Positions 40,094 through 51,625 are shown, numbered from the stretch's first letter. The stretch: 64,000 nucleotides of DNA from Ciona intestinalis (GCF_000224145.3 NC_020171.2:304201-368200), one strand, 5' to 3'. Notes: a model not told the origin generated them from the sequence alone. Program-made: numbers and translations.

Positions 40094-43000
40094 ATGGCCG
40101 GTCGAAAATATTTCAAGTCGCTCTATGCTATATTTGGCATGGTCACTTTAGTGATAATATTATTTATGGTATATAGTCGTCACCATCTTTATTCAAGGTA
40201 AGCAAAGAAAAAATCTTGTATATATATAGTAAAGTAGTTGCTATTGAAGAATCCTGCCCCTTCGTTATCTCAAAGAGATTAAAACCAGACTAAAACCCTC
40301 ATGGGCACCAGTTAAGAATCCTCCGATACATAGCAGATAAGCAGAATAGGCTGGTGGAAAGTGTTAGAGGTTAGTGGTTAGGGGTTGATGGTTAGGGGGT
40401 TAGTGGTTAGTAAATAAGTTTTTTTTGACACTTTTGAACAGCCTAACTAAATCTACCAGAGGATTCTTCACTAGCGTGGTAAAGTATACCAAACGTATTG
40501 ACAAACTATTTTCTACTCTTTTTTGCTGGTGACACAGCATTTCATCTTTACATATAAATAGGCCAATAGGGTATTCCTTTAATTAAAAAATATGTGTGAT
40601 TCTGTTAAAAGTAAATAATTATTTATTGAATAAATTACTTTACAGTTTTTCTGTGGTGCAACGTTTTAAATCACCGCTGCCAGAATGTCCGACCATACCT
40701 TCAATTAAAACAACTCCAGGTAACTATCTACATTAATTTTATTTTGTATATAACATTATATTCCTATTTTCTATACCTTTTTTTTGGGGTATATTTTTTT
40801 TGAATACAATATTTTTGTTTTTTGCTTAAAACATTTGTTTTTTATCTTTTTGTAGAATCGCAGCAAATCTCTTCGCAACAAACCAACATTTTGGAAAGTG
40901 AAATACCAGAGGATGTTAAACTTCATGTCCAGTTAACTAATGATATAGATACAGGAATAATTGCTTTGCGTAGCTTAACATTTCAAATAATGGAAACCAT
41001 AAACAGTCAAAACTCATCTCAAGATTTAATCAGTTCAACTGACTCTATGAAAATTCGTTTAAGGTAATTTTATTTATGGACTTTCGGTAGTTTTTAAATT
41101 TTATATAGGCTATTTTTTAAGAAGATAATATATATTCAGGGGCGCAACCAGGGGGGCTGTTTTGCTGTCATGACAGCCCCCTTTTCCGCAGACACGCACG
41201 CAGCCAGAAAGTGCTAAGACGCACACACACGCGCGTTGCATTTAATATTACATTCGTTCGCTTAAAATTGGAATAACTTTCGTTCAATTGTTACGTCACT
41301 TGTCCTATTGTAACGTAACTATTAATTATGACGTTTCATAATATAACAATCTGGAGGAATGTGCTAACTGCACAACCAACCACGAGATCGAAACATCGTG
41401 TATGAGCGTCACATTTTTACGCTCTGCGCCGGCGTAGGAAATAAAGAAAGACGCATGTGGTAGCATACATTCAACACTTAACAAACGAAGCAATCGTTGT
41501 GAATTTATTCTCGTGAAAAGTGACGTAATAAAACTCTGGTTCTCGTGCNNNNNNNNNNNNNNNNNNNNNNNNNNNNNNNNNNNNNNNNNNNNNNNNNNNN
41601 NNNNNNNNNNNNNNNNNNNNNNNNNNNNNNNNNNNNNNNNNNNNNNNNNNNNNNNNNNNNNNNNNNNNNNNNNGCATACATTCAACACTTAACAAACGAA
41701 GCAATCGTTGTGAATTTATTCTCGTGAAAAGTGACGTAATAAAACTCTGGTTCTCGTGCGGTGTCATCAAACGATGTTTTTTGGCCTTTGTCCAAGCTCT
41801 GCCGGGGCGATACTTTATAATAATATATTACAATTTGTGTTGGTTCCAATTTACTGATAGTGTCGCTCCTCGCACTTATATTTGCACCAATTAAAATCCA
41901 TAATAATCGCGGTTTATCAGCATTTAGATCAGTGGTTACCAAACTTTATCTACTCGCGTACCACTTTTTGGTTCAAGCAGCGTTCTCAAACCACCTACAT
42001 ACTAAACTACTAAAGGCTCGTGAACAACTCATTTTAAATAGTGAAATTAAAAACCGCACGCACACCTATTCACACGTGGATTCATCGCGTCATAATAGCG
42101 ATTGTTTGACCTGGGAATTGATTACGTCATAATAGCAGTTCACACGTTGATTATTTGCGTCATATTAGCGATTGTCCCCTTGATTATTTAGCCTGCAGGT
42201 GCTTAAAAACAGGTTGAATATTTGCCTTTTCATGCGCATAAGTAAAGATAGGCTTGCAAAAATATTCTGTACAAGCGTAAAGCAACGCCTAGGTTTAAAA
42301 AGTTAGGAACACCGGTGTAGGGAATATAGCATAGAATGTCACGCTCTACGTAATTTATGTGGATTAAAATAATGCTTACGACAATCACTAAAAGATCATT
42401 TGCGATCGTTTGGTGTGAACTTAATAAGGTGCTCGCGTACCACCTGGGAGGCCTTCGCATACCATAGTTTGGGAAGCACTGATTTAAACTAATCATCAGA
42501 AACAGAAATCATACAAAAACTACAGATCGTATGGGAGCAAATAAAACACGATTGTTTACCAACAATCTCGTTTGTGATGGAACAATCGTAATGGTTTATC
42601 AAAGGTATTCTGACGTAAATAATCGTTACATTAACATGCGTAAATCTGCAACAATGTTTCCTCTGTTTATATTAATTTAGATACGTCTTTTTAATAATGT
42701 AGTGTTAGTTTTAATTTACCGCGTAAAATAGAATATATATATTCGTGTGCACAACCAATAAAGGGAGTGTTTTATCGCGTCAGAGATAAACGTGGACTAG
42801 ACGTAAATATGACAGCCCCCTTTTGAACGCGCTGGTTGCGCCACTGTATATATTATGATTCTTTTGTGCCATGCATGTATATATGTAGGGTAGGAGGTTA
42901 TAGTTTTACAAGTGGTCAAAATACAGTAATAATAACTAGTTAATTGCAATGCACTTATATTAAGAATAGTAAGTGCAGTTAACCCTATTAAAATAAATGT

Positions 43001-45758
43001 AAACAATAAACATGTTATTAACTGATGCAGTAATAAGTTCTGCTGGTACTGTGGCACAGCTGGTTAGCGCCCCTGCCTCCAACCCAGAGGTAATGGGTTC
43101 AAGGCTCATCGCTGCTAGGATTGTGGGCTTATGTGCATTTGGGCAAGACACTTAACGGCAATTGCTCCAACCCAGTGGTCACTAATGGGTTGTCCAAATT
43201 ATCAGTCATACATAAAAAAGAAAAAACTCAAAAAGAACCCACAAAGTAACATACATAGTAACCACTGGCATAAAGTTACGGGGTTGCAGGGTTGCCTGGC
43301 AACCCTTTGATTTTCTCCAGACTAATAATGCGTAAGGAATAACGTTCGACCAAACATAGACGCTTATTACTGCGAACAATTTGGAACAAACTTCGTTTAC
43401 GTTCGTTAAAATATGTCAATACTGATGCGTCATTCACTACACAAGTGCGTTCAACTGGTATTTAAACTCCTGTTTGCTAAATAATTCACGTGTGAATCGC
43501 TATTATGACGTAAATAATCAACTTGTGAATTGCTATTATGTTGAATTAATTGCCAGATTCAAACAACCGCTATTATGATGCAATGAATCCACGTGTGAAT
43601 CCCTACTATTTCGTAATAAACATGCTGCTTGCCTGAGGAAAACATTGTATATAAATATAAAGCAGTGTTGAAAACGATTCAGGCAGTTTATTTCCGAGAT
43701 ATTTCGTTCTGGAAACCTACTATTTCCGACGGACAGGTCTTCGTTTGTAAGATAACCACACACTCAAGTGGAAATACATTTCCGTTTGTATGAGCGTTTA
43801 CAAAGCACATATTTAAAGGGTTGCAAACCGAAAAGAAAGGGTTGCAAACCTTTTTTTTTGGGGGGGGGCTACCGGCGCGAAGACTTCTTTTTTTTCTGGT
43901 TTTTGCAACCCTAACGTTTAGTAAAACTTTACTCCTATGATGGTAACTCTTAAGCTTGAGGTGTAGAGAAGACAAGGTGTATGAACACCTGTGTTATAAA
44001 GACTGATGTATTGCGGCCATACGAGGATAAAGCAAGTTACATTCATTCATTCATTCATTCATGTACAGAACTATTCTGTTACAAATTTTGCGTCTATAGG
44101 TTAGAAGAATCACATTGCTAGCCGCACACTAGAAATTAGCCACATACTATAGCAGTTATAGCACTGTTATCACTATAATGTAGGATACTGTAAACAATTA
44201 ATACGGAAACAGGAACAATAGATTTATAAGCACAATCTAACAATTACTAAAACAGGCAATGGGCTACAGACAGTTATAGAATATCAACTTAGATTGCCAC
44301 ATATTGTTTGCTATTGTAACATATAACAGGTAACCTGAAGATTAATTTAGTTTGAAAAACATACAGTTCAATAGTGTAAAATGGACCAAACAAATATATT
44401 AATACAAGTATAAAGTGTTAATTGCCGCATGAGGTCGCTTAACCACTTTATTTAGACTTTGATTATTGCTGGTAGTTACATACTGATTCATACAATATGA
44501 CTGATTTGTGTATTATAATATTTGTTATGATTAGTATAAAATAACCAATCAATAAATGTTCTTGATGATACAAGAGTAGCCTACTTAATCAAATTTGCAT
44601 TAAATTGCATTAATGTCAAAGGAGCTGAATGCAAGAGTTTTATTCTACATAAGTTTTACCTTTTGAGTGATATTTTTTCTTAATGGCTTTTGTACAAACG
44701 ACTTCCACTGGGTTGAAGCCAATATTAGTAATATCAAATATAATGTATCATAAAAAACACACCTCAAAACTAGAAGTACATCAAACCAAGCAGACTTAAA
44801 CATTAACATAATTTGAAATCTGTTTTTTTAGTTCAAAAAATTTAATAATTAAATTGTTGTGATAGATATTGAGCTAAGGAAATCTCATCATATAACATGT
44901 AAGGCATTGGTTATCAAATATCTTATGTTTACTTTCTGATACATTACTTCACAGAGCATTGGAAATTGCAAATAAAGGTTTGAAATTGATACAAGAAAAG
45001 AAATTTCAGAAATTGATGGAAAATTTATCTAAAAAAGTACAAGAAGCAATTCAGTCTTCACAGGTAGTTGTTTTGAGTAATTCATTAAAAATTTGTGATT
45101 TAGGCATTTCTGAATTTATATGTAATTTAGAAATGCCACAACTACAATATATATAGTAGGTTGGGGGAAGATGGGACACCTTTTCGTTCTATTATCTCGC
45201 TCTATTTGGTAGTAAACAAGAAACATTCAAAGATTTATAAAACTATATCCTCACGACTCTTTTAGACCATTGTTAATTGTTTAAAACACCTTCAAGACAT
45301 TTAGATATTATGTGCTAAAGGTGTCCCATCTTCCCCCACCCTACTGTACATATATATATACTTGTTATTTTTAGAAAATCTTAGAAAACTAAAGTTTTAT
45401 GTTTTTGTATTTAAAACAACTGTAAAGTTGGATTTAGTTGGTAGCGTACACAATGTAACATTATATTTTATTAGAAAAGTCAGTGGTAACTAATGGGTTG
45501 TCTAAAATTGTCATTGGGACAGTAAAAAAACAATAAAAATACCACCTGTGTTGCTGCGTCGGATGATAAATAAATTTCATTTGTTATCTACACCTGCTGT
45601 TAATACAGCTAACTAGTTAATAATTAAAAGTTCATGGAATAGTCAAATGTAAGTAGTTGGTAACACAAGTAAACCGTTGGACATTTTTATTGCTCTTATC
45701 ATTTATAAATATTAAGTTGTTGCCAAGGAACCTTTGGTCTTAAAAATTGGTAGGCCCG

Positions 45759-45794
<36 letters not shown>

Positions 45795-48700
45795 ATTGCT
45801 TTAAATTTTTTGTCAACCAAAATAAACTATTCCTTTGTATTAACAGTTTAAAAAATAACACACTTAGTTAATGCACATTTTTATAAATTATGATTAAGTA
45901 AGAACCTAATAAAGTGCTTCTCAATCACTTTATTAAAACAATCAATTTATTTTTTAAATTTAAAAAATGTTTTTCAAGACCAGATAGTTGAGGAAATAGT
46001 TTCAGTTTTACAAAAACAAAAATTCATTTTGGTTTTTGATTTTTTCATGGAACCAGATCCACACTTATGCAAGCATTGTTTAACACATTGTTGTCTTTAT
46101 AAAACGATAAAACAATAATTCGTTGTACAAAACAATTATCCATATGTTTATACAATCAGTTTAAAAAACAGTAAATTAGTTTTCTTGTAAAATCCAATAC
46201 CTTCACAAATATAGAATCCAAGCAACTGTAACGATGCACGAAGGTTAGTTTGCCACGTGAAACACTTATGTGGATTTGGATGTATGTCGCATCACATTGC
46301 TCTTTGTTTATCCATCGCGATTGGCACGAAACGAACATTGATGTTGAAATTGGATAATTTTAAATATAGTCGTAATGAAGGATGGGAAGCATTGTTTTTA
46401 CCTTTGAGTGAAACTTGTGACGTTTCTTCACTTAATCTTACCAACGTTGCTGAATGGAAAGGTGAGATACATTCTCATACATATTCTGTGTTTACTATTT
46501 AATTTGGAATTTTTTCAAGTCAACATAGGTATTTAGGCACATATGTGTCAATATACATTCACTTTTTACAAACATTTTTTCCTGATTTTGTCCTAGGTTT
46601 CTCACCCAGACTAATTTTAAAGCAGCTTGGGCTATTGGTGCAATTATTATTTTTTACTTATACCTTTTATAACATAACTTTACTGTATAACACTATCTGG
46701 TTTGTTTTTTTTTAAATACAATTTTTTTATCCATTTATCAGAAGAGTGACCCTGTTTTACCTAAATGTTTGATTCTATAATTGTTGATTATCAACAATTA
46801 TCAAATCAGGCTTTGATGTGTTCAGTAAAACGCAAATTAGTAGAAAATCATTAACAATAAATTACAGCAAATTGGCAGAATTAATCAATTTTTATAAATA
46901 TGAATATTTTTACATCCTAATAAAGATGTCCTTAATGTTAAATTAGACAAAAAAAATAGGTTTATATATTTTTTTTAAACTTATGTATTTTTTTACAAAT
47001 CTCAGGAAAAGGAGATTTGGAATTAACAAAAAATGACACTGTGGCAAAAATTACAATCAATACAGCTATTAATCCTAACAGTAAGTTTGCTGCTAACACC
47101 CTGCCACGTGATTTGATGGAAGATGTGAAAAAGTTTCATGCATATCCAGCACTATGGTATATTGGTCAAATTATGAAATACATTTTAAGATCAAAGCCAG
47201 AAATATCAAAGCAACTTTCTCAAAAATTAAATTCAACAAAAATTTATCCCCTTGTTGGGTAAGTAGTTTTGAATTTAATTTAATAAACAGGTCTTCTTTA
47301 TCTTCCCGTGGACGGGCAATAACTGTTGTTTTAACATAGTTAGTTATTTAATACACCTCGTGCCCACTTTTGATTTGCTATATACATGTATGCAGCTTGA
47401 TGGGTGATTTTTTTTATATGGCTAGCAATTTGAGAAGCCCATTACTGGCCATTTGGTTGGAAAAATTGCTGTTGAGTGTTTTTATTTTATATATATTTTA
47501 TTTTAAGTTTTAATTTGGTTTCGTTTTAGCATCCAGGTACGAAGAACAGACAAATTAGTAAAAGAAGCAAAACTTGTAGCTTTGGAGAAATATATGCTTC
47601 ATGTAAAGGAATGGTATGACAAGTATAAGTTGGAAAATATTGGAGTAAATGCCGACACCAAGTTTGTTAAAAGTGTTTACGTTGCTACTGATGATGATAC
47701 GTTGCTGGATGAAGCTAAGAAAATGTAAGAAGAATGTAACTTGGTTTATCCTTGCGTGGCTGGAAACGTCGGTCATTATAACACGAGTGTTCTGTTTCAT
47801 ACACCTTGTGCCAGCTTACAAGTTACCATGAATGTAACTTTGTAGGTGATTTTTTTTGCAGGAATTTTGATGTTTTTTTTATGTATGAATGACAATTTAA
47901 ACAGCCCATTAGTGACCACTGGGTTGGAGCAATTGTCGTTAAGTGTCTTGCCCATGGCCAACAATGGTAGCAGCGACGAGCCTTAAACCTATTACCTCTG
48001 GGTTGGAGGCAGGCGCGTTAACCAACTGTGCCATGGTGTTTGATATCTATGTATCTATGGTTAAATAACTTTTTTAATTTTAATCTTAATAAATGGCCGT
48101 AACTTAAACACAAAATCTAAAATTGTTCAAATATTAACAAATTCTGAAACTATATTTTTCTTACAGGTATCCAGATTATAATTTCATAAATGACAAATCC
48201 ATAACTGCAGCTGCTAGTGTAAAGGAACGTTATTCTGTTGATGGTTTACTCGGAATATTAACAGATGTTCACATACTTACTCATTGTGATTATGTTGTTT
48301 GCACCTTTTCATCAAATGTAATTTTTCAATTAAGTATATGAATTTTGTTGTGTTAGTTTTAATTATATAGCAAAATACCAACTTTAATTTCAAATCCAAT
48401 TTTGCTCAATGTAAAACTGATTTTGCAAATTTTAATATAACTTGTCAAAAGTACTCTCGACAAACTGTTGTCTTTTACTTTGGTATTTTTTTAAGGAGCT
48501 TCAAGCTAGGTTTAATTTTAGGAATAATAATATCATTTTATTTTAATTTTATTGTTTGTTGCATTACATTACCGAAATGACAAATTTATGAACGTAACTT
48601 GCTTTATCCACACCAATTGGACACATACTTTATCCACACCCAAGGACACATACACCCACAATGGTTGCAGCTACGAGTCTGAACCAATTACCTCTGGGTT

Positions 48701-50179
48701 AGAGGCAGGCACGCTAACTCTGCTATGGCACAAGACAAATATATTTATTTTGACATGCCTTTCTATCCATATACAAAAGTCAAATTATAATCATATTCTA
48801 ACTTTTACTTTTATAAATAGGTATGTCGGCTTGTTTATGAGTTGATGCAAACCTTGCACATTGATGCAACTACAAGAGTTCACTCATTAGACAAGAGTTA
48901 TTATTTTATTGGACAATGGATGCATCAACATATTGCTATATACAATTATACTAAAACTGCAGGTAATTATAGTAGTAACTTTATTTGTTTCTTTGATTAC
49001 GGTAGCAAAGATTTAGAAATATTTTAAACAAAAAGCTAGAATATAGCAACAAAACAACAGCTGTTAAAACACGCTTACAGTTAAAAACATATTTACATTT
49101 AGTTGAAAGAAAATAAGCGTGGTTGCTACACCGAGCAGACAAACAAGCCGTTTATGCTTAATTATTTTCAAGTTAAACTTCTTATAGAAACAAAGGTGTT
49201 TAAAATAACTTGTGTGTGCCATAAGTTCACAGGAAATAAGTGTGCCAGGAAGCCAAGAAAGGAAGAAAAAGTACATAATCTGTCCTTTATCATCCCAACA
49301 TTTTCAGTGAAAAATATCTAAAACTTTATAGATCAGCTTTAACTTTGTATCTAAACAGGAATGTCCTTTAAGTTTATTGGATAAAAATAATAAATATATA
49401 TATACATGATAGTACATCGTATTAATATTTGCATTTTGTATGTAAATAAACACTGTTCCGATGCCATGGTTAATGCTACCACTATTATGTGTTAGTAGTT
49501 GTTGCTTTAACCCAGTAAGCATTAATGCTGTAAAAAGCCAAACAATAAAATAAGCACTTATGGTGTGTATGAAACTAAACATAAATGATTGAATGAATGA
49601 ATGAATGTAACTTACTTTACCCTCGCGTGGTCGGAAAACGACAGTCGTTATCACACGGGTTTAACACCTCGTGCCAGCTTACAAGTTACCATGTATGTTA
49701 TTTTGTAGGTGATTATTTTTTAAAGTTTTTTTCTTTTTTTAATTTATGGCTGATAATTTGGATAACTCATTAGTGACCACTGGGCTAGAGCAATTGCCGT
49801 TGAGTGTTTTGCCGAAGGACACATATGCCCACAATGGCAGCAGCGTAGAGTTTTGAACTTGTTATCTCTGGGTTACAGGCAGAGGCGGCCACGCTAACCG
49901 CTATACCACGGCGCCGGACACCAAAAATCTTTACCAGAATATAAATATAATATTTTTTTTTGTTTCCTTTTTTCCTTTTTTTTTAATATATTATTTGTCT
50001 GTATAGATACTAAAGAAATAAGTCTTAAAGCTGGTGATCATATTGGCGTTGACAATCGTGTAGAATGGGGAGTTACAACATGGCGGGGGACAAACTTACG
50101 AACATGGAAAACTGGAATATATCCATCGTATATAGCTCGTGAATACACTGAGGAATCTCCATATGATTTACTTGGATAA
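40094..50179 (+). CDS. FUT8: alpha-1,6-fucosyltransferase, 10 exons, about 551 aa
   Basis: Golgi type II membrane enzyme that adds core fucose to the innermost GlcNAc of N-glycans using GDP-fucose. Exons: 40094-40197, 40646-40719, 40856-41063, 44955-45063, 46215-46461, 47006-47258, 47530-47724, 48167-48317, 48821-48962, 50007-50179; total 1656 nt in phase. Short cytosolic tail MAGRKYFK, membrane anchor [17 protein letters not shown] (about 11-27), stem with coiled-coil character ([20 protein letters not shown]), then from residue 166 the catalytic core [53 protein letters not shown] (R336/R337 in the GDP-fucose site, where vertebrates have HVRRTDK), [35 protein letters not shown] and HSLDKSYYF. 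The last exon encodes the family's C-terminal SH3-like domain ([17 protein letters not shown]-like [11 protein letters not shown]). The stem is shorter than in human FUT8 (575 aa). Confidence 0.95.
40369..40412. repeat. degenerate GGTTAG-rich stretch
   Basis: GGTTAGTGGTTAGGGGTTGA followed by TGGTTAGGGGGTTAGTGGTT: five or six GGTTAG-like motifs with irregular spacing in FUT8 intron 1. Confidence 0.6.
41463..41759. repeat. 86-base identical direct repeat on both sides of an N gap
   Basis: Positions 41463-41548 and 41674-41759 are identical (begin GCATACATTCAACACTTAAC, end AAAACTCTGGTTCTCGTGC), separated only by 125 N. Either a true tandem repeat that could not be assembled or an overlap placed on both sides of a gap. 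Confidence 0.9.
41930..42481. mobile_element. second hAT-type MITE nested in the first
   Basis: Inverted ends CAGTGGTTACCAAACTTTAT and CATAGTTTGGGAAGCACTG, of the CAGTGGTTCCCAAA type common in hAT elements. Candidate 8-bp duplication ATTTAGAT / ATTTAAAC (6 of 8 match) suggests an older insertion. Interior has a repeated TTGCGTCATAATAGCGATTG-like unit shared with the repeats at 43.5 and 63.5 kb. Confidence 0.8.
43047..44065 (+). mobile_element. SINE split by a later insertion
   Basis: Head and central domain at 43047-43270 (GTGGCACAGCTGGTTAGCGC, GGGTTCAAGGCTCATC, CCAACCCAGTGGTCACTAAT) and tail at about 43946-44065 (GGTAACTCTTAAGC, GTGTATGAACACCTGTGTTA, a CATTCATTCATT tail). About 670 bases of foreign sequence separate the halves. 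Part of the SINE is present on both sides, so the insertion duplicated a few bases or more. Confidence 0.85.
43287..43913. mobile_element. repeat element inserted in the SINE, shared with 63.5 kb
   Basis: Begins CAGGGTTGCCTGGCAACCCT and ends TTTTTGCAACCCTA, short inverted ends of hAT style. About 440 interior bases (from TATGTCAATACTGATGCGTC to GCACATATTTAAA) match 63460-64000 closely. Contains tandem AATCGCTATTATGACG units. No coding capacity and no clear 8-bp duplication, so the superfamily is uncertain. Confidence 0.65.
45153..45345 (+). mobile_element. MITE, full length (reference copy)
   Basis: Terminal repeats AGTAGGTTGGGGGAAGATGG plus GACACCTTTT and AAAGGTGTCCCATCTTCCCC plus CACCCTACT. 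Interior: GTAAACAAGAAACATTCAAA, CTCACGACTC, GTTAATTGTTTAAAACA, GATATTATGTGC. TATA-type sequence flanks both ends, consistent with TA target duplication. Lies just past FUT8 exon 4. Confidence 0.9.
45763..45791. repeat. (TA)n microsatellite
   Basis: Run of alternating T and A in FUT8 intron 4. Confidence 0.9.
47290..47480 (-). mobile_element. SINE, head missing, in FUT8 intron 6
   Basis: TTCTTTATCTTCCCGTGGAC, TACACCTCGTGCCCACTTTT and CCATTACTGGCCATTTGGTT, then loss of match. Confidence 0.7.
47733..48035 (-). mobile_element. SINE, full length, in FUT8 intron 7
   Basis: ACACCTTGTGCCAGCTTACA, CAGCCCATTAGTGACCACTG, ACAATGGTAGCAGCGACGAG, TTGGAGGCAGGCGCGTTAAC and CAACTGTGCCATGG. Confidence 0.9.
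48590..48730 (-). mobile_element. SINE with internal deletion
   Basis: The tail start (AACGTAACTTGCTTTATCCA) jumps directly to CCAAGGACACATACACCCAC and the tRNA-like head (GTTAGAGGCAGGCACGCTAA). Roughly 170 central bases are missing. Confidence 0.8.
48978..49150 (-). mobile_element. ATT-tailed retroposon copy in FUT8 intron 9
   Basis: TTTGATTACGGTAGCAAAGA, ACAAAACAACAGCTGTTAAA, ACACGCTTACAGTTAAAAAC and head GTTGCTACACCGAGCAGACA. Confidence 0.8.
49590..49918 (-). mobile_element. SINE, full length, in FUT8 intron 9
   Basis: GAATGAATGAATGAATGTAA, CCTCGCGTGGTCGGAAAACG, GCCCACAATGGCAGCAGCG and CCGCTATACCACGGCGCC. Confidence 0.9.
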
Positions 50180-50463
50180 AATTGACCGAAAACTCTCACT
50201 GTATTTTCGTAAAAGATAACTGTATATGCACTACTCGAATAGAAAGAGAAAATGTCTTTAGCACGTAATGTATGTTTTTTTTACAAAAAATCATAACTTT
50301 TAACGGTGTTTTTATATCAATACTTTTTTGTTCCTTTATTTAAACTTCACTTAGTGTAATTATCTGTGTAGAACACTAAGTATGCATTTTTGTAGGTGTG
50401 TTGTGTTGCCCACAATGATAGCTTTAAACTATGCTGCGGTACCTTAAAAGTCACACGCTTAAT

Positions 50464-50652
50464 ATAGTAGGGTGGGGTAAGATGGGACGTTTTATTTTCT
50501 TTTCTCGGCCCACTTGGTTATAAAAATTTTTATAAAGAATTATATATCGGTAGAACCTGACTCTAAATGATCGTTGTTATCTGTTAAAAAACACGATTAG
50601 AAAATATGGGTTTTAGGTGCTAACGATATCCATCTTTCCCCACAGTACTGTA
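50464..50652 (+). mobile_element. MITE, full length
   Basis: AGTAGGGTGGGGTAAGATGG at left; ATCCATCTTTCCCCACAGTA at right. Confidence 0.85.
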
Positions 50653-51010
50653 TAACAATTAATATGTTGTTCCAGTCTACCACCTATTGAAAGCAATTTG
50701 ATTGATTGTTGATCATATCTTTTTTTAGATAGTTTTGCTACTAAATACCTTCTCCACTTTTTTACTTAATCCGAATAAATGAATGTACTTCATCCGAGGA
50801 GATAAAAAATTATAAATAAAAACTATACAAATTTACCTGTTACACTTTTTTTTCAACTTATATACCGATTTACATCAATGCCTTACAGTTACAGGTGATG
50901 GACATTCATGCCAAAGTGTTTTTGCACTAGTTTTTTGCGCACACTTTTCTACAAATACCATAACAACTTGTATAACTAATTAAACTGTGTTTAAAGAGGA
51001 TCTAAAGTCA

Positions 51011-51212
51011 TATATTAGGGTGGGGAAAGATGGGACACCTTTTCATTTTATTTTCTCCTCCTATTTGGTTGCAAACATATTCAAAAAAATCCAAAAATAT
51101 AAAATCGTTTCCTTACGGCTCCCATAAACTGTTAATTGTTAAAAACACGTTCAGGATATTTTAATATTATGAGCTAAACGTTTCCCATCTTCCCTTACCC
51201 AACGATATGCAG
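51011..51212 (+). mobile_element. MITE, full length
   Basis: TTAGGGTGGGGAAAGATGGG at left; GTTTCCCATCTTCCCTTACC at right. Confidence 0.85.
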
Positions 51213-51317
51213 TTTTCAAATTACTGTTATTTGTATATCAATAAGTTCCGCCACTAGTGTTTGTAGGTTAAGCAGGCCAATGTTTTATAATCGAAAATAA
51301 ATAATAATTACTCTATT

Positions 51318-51625
51318 TGTGTCTTCGATTATGGCAGCGAAGATTTATAAATATTTTAAACAAAAAAACTGAATATAGTGTGACGAGCCCCCTGGTGGTG
51401 GTGTGTATCGTAAGTTTTATCGTCCCTTCGTTTGTGTTCACACTGGATTGGCTGTGTTTATTCATGCATTTCGCGCTCGTTGCTTGCCCTTTGAAAATTC
51501 GGCATTCTTATTTTGTGAGTCGCGGTGAGAAGTCGTTTTTCCTCTAATAAACCGCTACAATAGCAACAAAACAGCAGTTGCTAAAACACGCTTACAGTTA
51601 AAAACATCTAGTAGACAAACGAGAC
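51318..51625 (-). mobile_element. ATT-tailed retroposon split by a solo LTR
   Basis: Left part 51318-51378 (TCTTCGATTATGGCAGCGAA, AATATTTTAAACAAAAAAAC) continues at 51560 (ATAGCAACAAAACAGCAGTT, ACACGCTTACAGTTAAAAAC). Removing 51379-51559 and one ATAG restores the family sequence. Confidence 0.8.
51379..51559 (+). mobile_element. solo LTR, 181 bp
   Basis: Begins TGTGACGAGCCCCCTGG and ends ACCGCTACA, with the TG...CA ends of an LTR. Flanked by a 4-bp duplication ATAG (51375-51378 and 51560-51563). AATAAA close to the right end could be the LTR's polyadenylation signal. No internal retrotransposon sequence remains, so it is a recombination product. The superfamily is not determined. Confidence 0.8.

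Larger units (their letters stand above)
41137..42846. mobile_element. non-autonomous hAT-type DNA transposon in FUT8 intron 3
   Basis: Ends are inverted repeats: CAGGGGCGCAACCAGGGGGG at left and GCGCTGGTTGCGCCACTG at right. A perfect 8-bp duplication TATATATT flanks it (41129-41136 and 42847-42854), the mark of the hAT superfamily. A second shared block, CATGACAGCCCCCTTTT, sits about 30 bases inside the left end and again near the right end (ATGACAGCCCCCTTTTGAAC). No transposase frame is visible. The element contains a gap at 41549-41673 and a nested insertion at 41930-42481. Confidence 0.9.

Noticed and set aside
41545-41770. Open frames passing through the N gap
   Set aside because: Their length is created by unknown bases; the flanks are transposon sequence.
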